DNA of 64,000 nucleotides from positions 1,966,571 through 2,030,570 of the forward strand of contig NC_021169.1 of NCBI RefSeq assembly GCF_000385565.1. Direction: 5' to 3'. Source of the DNA: Archaeoglobus sulfaticallidus PM70-1. Its GTDB lineage: Archaea; Halobacteriota; Archaeoglobi; Archaeoglobales; Archaeoglobaceae. This document shows positions 63,867-64,000 of the stretch, one piece after another. Positions within the stretch are counted from its first letter, which is position 1. Every line of letters starts with the position of its first letter. The notes beneath the pieces were generated by a model. The model had not been told where the DNA came from. It did not search any database and was given only the letters and a program-made list of their open reading frames with translations. A program made the translations under genes and the position numbers.

Positions 63867-64000
63867 TTTCTTCAAGTATTATTTCTATAGCTTTTGGTAT
63901 CGCCTTTTTTACTTCATCGCTGAGCTCCATTCCCTCCTCAATCGTTTTTGGCTCTATCCCAACAACAACAATGTTCTGCGGAAGATTCAGTAAGTCCTTT
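63853..64000 (-). CDS. hydrogenase maturation protease, C-terminal part (runs off window)
   Basis: The last 49 codons on the minus strand read DLLNLPQNIVVVGIEPKTIE, EEGMELSDEVKKAIPKAIEI and LEEIRGL. This is the end of HycI/FrhD-type endopeptidases that trim the large subunit of NiFe hydrogenases. The 3' end overlaps the ubiD 3' end by 14 bases in convergent orientation. The nickel and cobalt uptake genes nearby are in keeping. Confidence 0.75.
   Translation of the reverse strand, partial: KDLLNLPQNIVVVGIEPKTIEEGMELSDEVKKAIPKAIEIILEEIRGL

Noticed and set aside
1-64000. CRISPR arrays
   Set aside because: No regularly spaced direct repeats of 24-40 bases were seen despite the CARF-type regulator.

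Overview
The window is archaeal and most likely from the order Archaeoglobales (Archaeoglobus, Ferroglobus or Geoglobus type). The evidence is a nine-subunit A-type ATP synthase operon, the archaeal RNase P/proteasome/exosome/L37Ae/RpoP superoperon, RadB, a Cdc48-type AAA ATPase, many TATA-led leaderless starts, a tungsten aldehyde:ferredoxin oxidoreductase, an acetyl-CoA-synthase-like protein, and a proteasome alpha subunit that closely resembles the Archaeoglobus one as I remember it. The genus cannot be fixed from the window alone.

Layout. (1) 1-5.7 kb is an accessory region: a PsiE-like membrane protein, transposon debris, tRNA-Leu(UAA), an RHH/coiled-coil regulator with a tyrosine recombinase, an AT-rich foreign-looking stretch, an Orc1/Cdc6 fragment and an orphan response regulator. 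It reads as a decayed integrated plasmid or virus. (2) 5.7-10.4 kb holds an RNA ligase, two CBS-domain proteins, a cohesin-like surface protein and a CARF-type regulator. (3) 10.5-19.6 kb holds an SCP2/alcohol dehydrogenase/AOR operon, membrane and PRC-barrel proteins, Cdc48, and larC-radB. (4) 19.7-27.9 kb is the minus-strand atpHIKECFABD operon. (5) 28.0-31.6 kb is a cofactor-type operon: a DUF134 regulator, an Mrp/Nbp35 ATPase, an acetyl-CoA-synthase paralogue that has lost its Cys-Gly-Cys nickel motif, MoaD-like and MoeA-like proteins.

(6) 32.8-35.0 kb is the most striking part: two tandem cassettes, each with a small secreted or membrane peptide precursor, a tiny two-helix protein and a SpoIIM/DUF95 membrane protein. 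The two precursors share an almost identical N-terminal leader but have unrelated cores, and the second DUF95 copy is broken. DUF95 proteins are maturation/export partners of circular bacteriocins, so this is a candidate archaeal peptide toxin (archaeocin) locus. (7) 35-40.8 kb holds a ClpP-fold membrane protease, a five-PAS sensor lacking an ATPase domain, a DsrE protein, a dehydrogenase pseudogene and a TatD-type hydrolase. (8) 41.2-46.5 kb is sucCD-sdhABCD, a contiguous TCA segment. (9) 46.7-54.3 kb holds a K+ channel, a HAD phosphatase, the exosome superoperon, rubredoxin, a Zn ribbon and a DUF62 enzyme.

(10) 54.3-64 kb is cobalamin and cobalt-uptake country: CobQ, cbiMNQO, a NiCoT-type permease split by an internally deleted IS605 element carrying tnpB, then cbiT and cbiL, followed by a UbiD-type decarboxylase and the end of a hydrogenase maturation protease. 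No CRISPR array was seen. All functional assignments come from reading motifs; no database search was run.
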